16,032 nt of DNA, taken from the NCBI GenBank assembly GCA_041628815.1, contig JBFKOL010000063.1, forward strand, positions 1 through 16,032, given 5' to 3'. The notes under the pieces were generated by a model that was given only the letters and a program-made list of their open reading frames with translations, was not told the origin of the DNA and ran no database searches. Both the position numbers and the translations under genes were made by a program. Of this stretch, positions 7,693 to 13,300 are shown piece by piece. The first letter of the stretch is position 1, and the number at the start of each line of letters is the position of its first letter. This DNA comes from JBFKOL01 sp041628815. Lineage in GTDB: Bacteria; Bacteroidota; Bacteroidia; Chitinophagales; Saprospiraceae.

Positions 7693-10374
7693 ATGAGAAC
7701 TACAATTCAGCACTCGATCCTGATTGTGGGGTTCGTTTTTTTATTCTCCCAGATATCAAATGCTGGAGCTATAGAATCCGTAACAAATACCAATGATACC
7801 GGACCAGGATCATTGCGTTCTGCAGTTCAATTAGTCGATCCAGGTGGGGTGATCCTATTTTCAAATGCGATTCTGAATGAGGTAATTCGTCTCACGAGCG
7901 GTGCAATTCAGATCAATAAAAACATAACCATACTGGGACCAGGTCATCAGAGGCTCAAAATAACATCTGAAAACCAGTCCAGAATATTTATTCAAGGACA
8001 AAATACTCTGTTCACTTTAATAGGAATACATTTAACCGATGCCCGGGTTCGTTGGGGTACTATAGATGCACTGAATCGTGGTGGCGTTATTTTTTCTCAG
8101 GGTACTCTCGTCTTAGACAATTGTGTAATATCCAATGGTACTGCCACCTATGGTGGAGGAATCCATGGAGATACCGTCATTATTGAAAAATCGAACATAA
8201 TTGACAATAAGGCATTTCTCGAAGGAGGCGGAGTGCTGGCAAAGCACATTGTAGTTTCCAATTCTACCTTTACCAATAACCAAGCAACCGGGCGATATGA
8301 AACCGTTCGCTTGGGTACGATCTTTCGTAAAGGCAATGGAGGGGGTATTTGCGGTGGCCATTCTTTGAGCATTAATCAATGTACGATAGTCGAAAATGCC
8401 AGCTCAGGAATGGGAGGAGGTATATATTGGTTCAACTCAAGTGTTACCCATACGCTCGAAATGACCAGTACATCGTTAAACAACAACTCGGCCGAAATAG
8501 GGGGAGGGTTGTTCGAAGAATTTTCAAATATTGGGAAATTCATGAACAACATCATTGGAAACAATATTGCTTCCGGAATAGCGCCGGATGTATTCATCGG
8601 TGGAGCCTGGACAGATCCTGGATCGGTAAAAAATAATATTATTTCAATTCTTGACGACACGGCCACTTTTCCCGGCAGCAACAATCAAATCGGATCTTTT
8701 TCGATGCCACTAAATCCAATGCTCGATACCTTAAAAGATAATGGTGGTCCCACCTTAACATCGGCCCTTCTTGAGTGTTCACCTGCAATAGATTCAGGAG
8801 AAGATCCGGATATTAGTTCACTGGATCAAAGAGGATTTGCCAGAAGTGTCGGTAAATCCATAGATGTCGGCCCCTATGAATATGAAGATCCTTACGGTCA
8901 GGAATGTTATTACGGCAATTTTGAAAACTATGTCATCATAGGTCGAGATAAGGTTGAAATTAGCGATAACAGCGCTGTTCTGAGTGGAGGTATCGGTATT
9001 CTTACCGAAAATGGAGAAGCATCGATACAAAATAACTCTTCTGTTTCCGGTCCCTCGACATTCGTGAAAGCACATAGCATCTCAATTACCGTCGGTAGCA
9101 CGGTGGACAACCCCATCTATGAGACTCCCGATCTGATTTTACCCGATCATCTTAACCATACCTATACTGCGGGATCTAACCTTAAGGTTGCAAGCAACCA
9201 GGTCCTGATCATTACAGATTCGATTTTCAAGGACATTGAAATTGAAAAAGGTGCAACAGTTACATTCACCTCGCCCAACATTTACTGTAAGAATTTCAAA
9301 GTTGATGAGAATGTGAAGGTCATTGTAAACCCATGTACAAAGCTGATTATAACCGATCTTTTCGACCTGGGTAAAAACAACCAAGTCAACGTAGAAAATA
9401 ATGGCCTAATCATTTACTCCAAACATGCCCATATTGATGAGGGCAATGTGGTGACTGCCCACATGTATGTAAACACGCATTTAAGGGTTAAAGGCAGTTC
9501 CAGTCGACCCACTCTGCTGAAAGGACAACAGATAGGCAATGAGATTACTGCCGATGATCATGTCACTTTTGACTGGAATACGTCGGATCCCTGCACTCCT
9601 CTTGCTCCTCCTGAATATTCGCCTTGTGAAAGTCTTACCGTCGATGCCGGAATAGATAAAGGAGTAATATTCAGCGACCGCTTTACATCATTAAAGGATT
9701 TCTCATGTGTTCTTCTCAATGCAACGGTTTATGGAGGCTCACCGCCTTATAATATATCCTGGTCCCCTTCCTATGGGCTGAATGATTCCACTTTCCTTCG
9801 GCCTGCCGCCTGCCCGAGAGTATCGACCACTTATTACCTGACTATTGTGGACAGCCAAGGATGCGTAAAAACGGACAGTACGGTTATTGAGGCTTATGAA
9901 GTCTCCGATCTTCAAGGTGAATATGGATGTTCCAGTAATTCTCTTAAAATAGCCATATGCGATCTCGAAACCAATACTACCATATGTGGGAATATTATGT
10001 CTTCATCAGAGGAAAATGGAATAGGTCCAAATTTGAACATTGGTAATTCCCTGGGTTTCTGCGATAATCTTGGGGTTGTTTCTGTGACAAAAGTCTTACA
10101 AAAAAAAGCGCCAAATACCGAATCTTTAGTTTGGCCGAATCCAACCAGCGGAATATTGAATTTACAATTGAACTCTTCATTTTCTGATGTCCTTTCTATT
10201 GACATTATTCATAGTTCGGGGACTCCCTTGGAAGTCGATTGGAATAGGATCATCATTAGAAAAGGCACCAAATTGATAATTAAGCTACATCCAAAGCTTG
10301 CTGGTTTGTACTACTATTCAGTTCGCTACCAGGATCATTCTTTGGATAATGGAAAATTTGTCGTGATTCGGTAA
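7693..10374 (+). CDS. T9SS-secreted parallel beta-helix protein (893 aa)
   Basis: Secreted surface or extracellular protein built mainly of beta-helices. Residues 1-25 form a Sec signal peptide (MRTTIQHS, then hydrophobic ILIVGFVFLF, cleavage near SNAGA). Residues about 27-400 are a right-handed parallel beta-helix: NTNDTGPGSLR entry motif, recurring short strands with GGGI/GGGV turns and Asn ladders, then a choice-of-anchor-Q-like closing segment SPAIDSGE, DQRGFARS, IDVGPYEYE. Residues about 405-632 form a second strand-rich domain resembling polymer-forming (DUF7305-type) helices. Residues about 648-735 are PKD-like (GGSPPYNISWSPSYGL, TTYYLTIVDSQGC). Residues about 811-893 (SLVWPNPTSGILNL to GKFVVIR) are a T9SS type A sorting domain. 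No polysaccharide-lyase active site was recognised, so an adhesin or structural role is likelier than an enzyme. There is no Shine-Dalgarno at the start, as is usual in this phylum. The gene looks more AT-rich than its two neighbours and converges on the next gene with a 12-nt gap. Confidence 0.93.
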   Translation: MRTTIQHSILIVGFVFLFSQISNAGAIESVTNTNDTGPGSLRSAVQLVDPGGVILFSNAILNEVIRLTSGAIQINKNITILGPGHQRLKITSENQSRIFIQGQNTLFTLIGIHLTDARVRWGTIDALNRGGVIFSQGTLVLDNCVISNGTATYGGGIHGDTVIIEKSNIIDNKAFLEGGGVLAKHIVVSNSTFTNNQATGRYETVRLGTIFRKGNGGGICGGHSLSINQCTIVENASSGMGGGIYWFNSSVTHTLEMTSTSLNNNSAEIGGGLFEEFSNIGKFMNNIIGNNIASGIAPDVFIGGAWTDPGSVKNNIISILDDTATFPGSNNQIGSFSMPLNPMLDTLKDNGGPTLTSALLECSPAIDSGEDPDISSLDQRGFARSVGKSIDVGPYEYEDPYGQECYYGNFENYVIIGRDKVEISDNSAVLSGGIGILTENGEASIQNNSSVSGPSTFVKAHSISITVGSTVDNPIYETPDLILPDHLNHTYTAGSNLKVASNQVLIITDSIFKDIEIEKGATVTFTSPNIYCKNFKVDENVKVIVNPCTKLIITDLFDLGKNNQVNVENNGLIIYSKHAHIDEGNVVTAHMYVNTHLRVKGSSSRPTLLKGQQIGNEITADDHVTFDWNTSDPCTPLAPPEYSPCESLTVDAGIDKGVIFSDRFTSLKDFSCVLLNATVYGGSPPYNISWSPSYGLNDSTFLRPAACPRVSTTYYLTIVDSQGCVKTDSTVIEAYEVSDLQGEYGCSSNSLKIAICDLETNTTICGNIMSSSEENGIGPNLNIGNSLGFCDNLGVVSVTKVLQKKAPNTESLVWPNPTSGILNLQLNSSFSDVLSIDIIHSSGTPLEVDWNRIIIRKGTKLIIKLHPKLAGLYYYSVRYQDHSLDNGKFVVIR

Positions 10375-10386
10375 GTCCCTAAATAA

Positions 10387-13300
10387 TCAATTGCCTGTAT
10401 ACGGGAAAAGGCTGCATCTCAAGTCATTGATGATAATCAGTACCGCATCGGCTGCGGGCTCGCACGGACCAACAGGGTCATCAGAAGTCAGTGTAAGTAT
10501 TACCTTACCATTGTCAATGTCTGCGGATGAAAAGGTGTAGATGGTTGAAGGCTGTGCTCCTCCAAAATCTCCGTTGTTATTAAATGCCCCACTACCGTTC
10601 GTTGTCCAATGCCCGGTGGTAATACCGCCAGATATGACAGGTCCCAAGTCCGACAACAATACGGGAGATTCAGAACATGCCGGACCAGGAAGCATACCAG
10701 CTTCAACAAAAACATCTTCTAAAAAGATGAGGTCTACAAAGATAGTGCTGTCACAACCATAGGACGAGGTCATAGCTTCTGTACCAGTAGGATTTGATTC
10801 ATTGTAGGTATTGCCATTTACTTCAATGGAATACCCCTCGCCTGTGCAGCCTACATATTCAATTGTGTCGCTATAGGTCGGGTGAAATGTTAGATCAGTA
10901 ATCACAATACTATCACAACCAGACTCGGTGGAAAATGTATCCACACCCATTGGATTGTTTTCATCGTAAACGTTACTTCCCACTGTGACCGTGTAACCAT
11001 CACCCTCGCATCCGACATAAAGAATTGTATCGATTTCTTCTGGACAGGAACTAAATCCAAAATCAAAAGAATAGTCAAAAGTGCCATTGTAATCACTTAC
11101 AAATCCTATGATCGCCGTATCGAGCGAGGCATTCATGATGGCATCTGAATCGACGAAGTCAAGAGTGTCGTTGCCGGCGTCAGTGTTCGTGACGGATACC
11201 AGACCTGTCACACTTCCGTCATTGGTCTGTGCACTTGAAAGGGCAATTTGTAATTGTGATGGCGACAGTGGAGAGATTTTGTAACCACCGACTAAATTAA
11301 GGTCATTTGCACCACCAAATACATAGCTCCCGGTTTCATCGGTTGTATCTCTTCCAATCAGAGTCCCACCCTGATATAGTTCCACAGCAACATTGACCAA
11401 AGGCACTTCACCAGGATCCTGGATTCCATTGTTGTTGCTGTCATACCAAACAAAATCTCCTATCAGTATCGGCAGTTGACATGCAGCCTCAAGGTCTCCC
11501 AAACCGTTGGCCTTACCGGCATAGACTGACGTATCGGGAAGATTGGAGTCGTAATTATGAAGATCATAAATTGTGTAACCTCCTGTCAAGCTGTCAAATT
11601 CTGATGATCCGGTTCCTACACCATATCGCCCTCCATCTGTGTTGTCTAATTTTATTATGCCTCCTGAAAAATCGCTGTATGGATCCATAGCTGTTGTGAT
11701 CACATATGGCTGACCATCCAACTGCAACAATCCTCCCTGTGTAGTTTCCCAGTGAAATCCCCCAGTAATGGTATTGGGATCCCATAATGAATTGGTGGGC
11801 TCTTCGTAGATGTCCCAGTGATAAAACTCCACTCCTCCAGGTCCTGAATCAGGAAGGCCTCCTGTGCTGGGACACGCTCCGGATGTTCCCGACTCAATAA
11901 TGTACATGCCACCTGAATAACAAGCTTTCAATATGTCTCCACTCGCAATAGCCGAAGTCTCCGACACTGCTGTAGTATCAAATAACTTCGATGCCGCAGC
12001 CTGGTCTCCAAAACGATCCCTGAACCCCAGGATCATATGGCCATTCACATCAAATTCAATGTCGGATAGGATAGCTTGAGGAAAGCCTATTTCGTTCGTA
12101 GCCGAATGCGGGGTAAAATCATACGGCGATGATTGCCAATGGTTCCAGTCTGCCGGTGCAAAGGCTGTGTTGTCAGCATCACCGAAGAATGCTTGACGAG
12201 TATAGTCCAGGTCAACAGATAAAGCCAATGAATACATCTCATTGGTGGGGTCAAAAGAATGTACATAGGCTATAAGGCTGTCTTCATCCACACTGCCTAT
12301 ATAAAGCATTCCTTCGTGCCAGGCCAGACCGAAAGGACGATGTTGATTGTTGCCTAATTCATCAGGTGTGGACCACGATCCGGTAATGGCCACAGAGTCC
12401 GCTATCCCCTTACTGATATCCAACGCATATACTTTGCGATCAAAGAGGTTAACTGCATAAAGCGTCTCCTGCTTTTCATCAAGTTCGATGTCTCCAAAGC
12501 CGCGTTTACCCACTCCATCAAAACTAATGGCGTTGATGCCAATATCGTATACTTCTCCATTGTTGCTTACTGACCAGTCGTGAACATCACCACCGGTGCT
12601 ACCGGAAATACCCAAAAGAGTATCGAGGTTGATTACCCCAAGTATATTTCCATCAAGGTCCATCTGATAGATGGCATCAGGACCTTCAGGACCAAAACCT
12701 GCATATCTTTTATGAAAAGCGGAAGTATAAAGAGTTCCTGTAGTAGCTTGCCATGCAATCCCGTAGACTGTTCCTATATCGATGTGGTTTGCCATTGGTG
12801 TGACCTGGAAATCAGGATTGTACGATGTACCTGTAAAGTCATGCCCGTCAGAAGAAACGGGCAATTTGATAATTGTGGGAAGAGCGGAATGTATCCCGTC
12901 GTAAGTACCATCGACATAACAAGGTACGAGGATGAATGGATCTTCTTCGCAATACATAAGCGGATTTCCCAACCCCAGGTTGATATTACATTGTCCTCCT
13001 CGAACAAATCGTATTGGGGAATACGAGTCAGGACCATATGATACCTGATATTCAGGTGTCCAATTGGTGAATTCGAGCCTGTACGCCTCGTTAGCATTCA
13101 ATCCGTCAATGAAGTAACTGCCTGTCTCTGTGGTCGTATCCTGAAACAAGATACCCGTAGCATCAAATACGGTAACAAGTACACCACCCAGCCCACTTTC
13201 ACCTGCATCGATTACACCGTCGAAATCGGCATCAATAAAAACCGTGCCGCTTAGGGACGCTTCCTGCCCTGTTATCCTTACACCATCCAAAGCAGCTTCA

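Noticed and set aside
7611..7796. 61-codon plus-strand frame overlapping the start of the 893-aa gene
   Set aside because: It runs through the presumed promoter and out of frame into the signal peptide. The AT-rich composition explains the open frame.
7774..8890. Pectate lyase or other polysaccharide-degrading enzyme activity for the beta-helix
   Set aside because: The helix shows turn and Asn-ladder patterns but no catalytic Asp/Arg/Lys arrangement that I could recognise, and it closes with a choice-of-anchor-Q-like segment typical of non-enzymatic surface proteins.
12580..13041. 153-codon plus-strand open frame opposite the propeller region
   Set aside because: It is antisense to a strongly supported coding region with blade-type repeats, and its translation shows no family resemblance.
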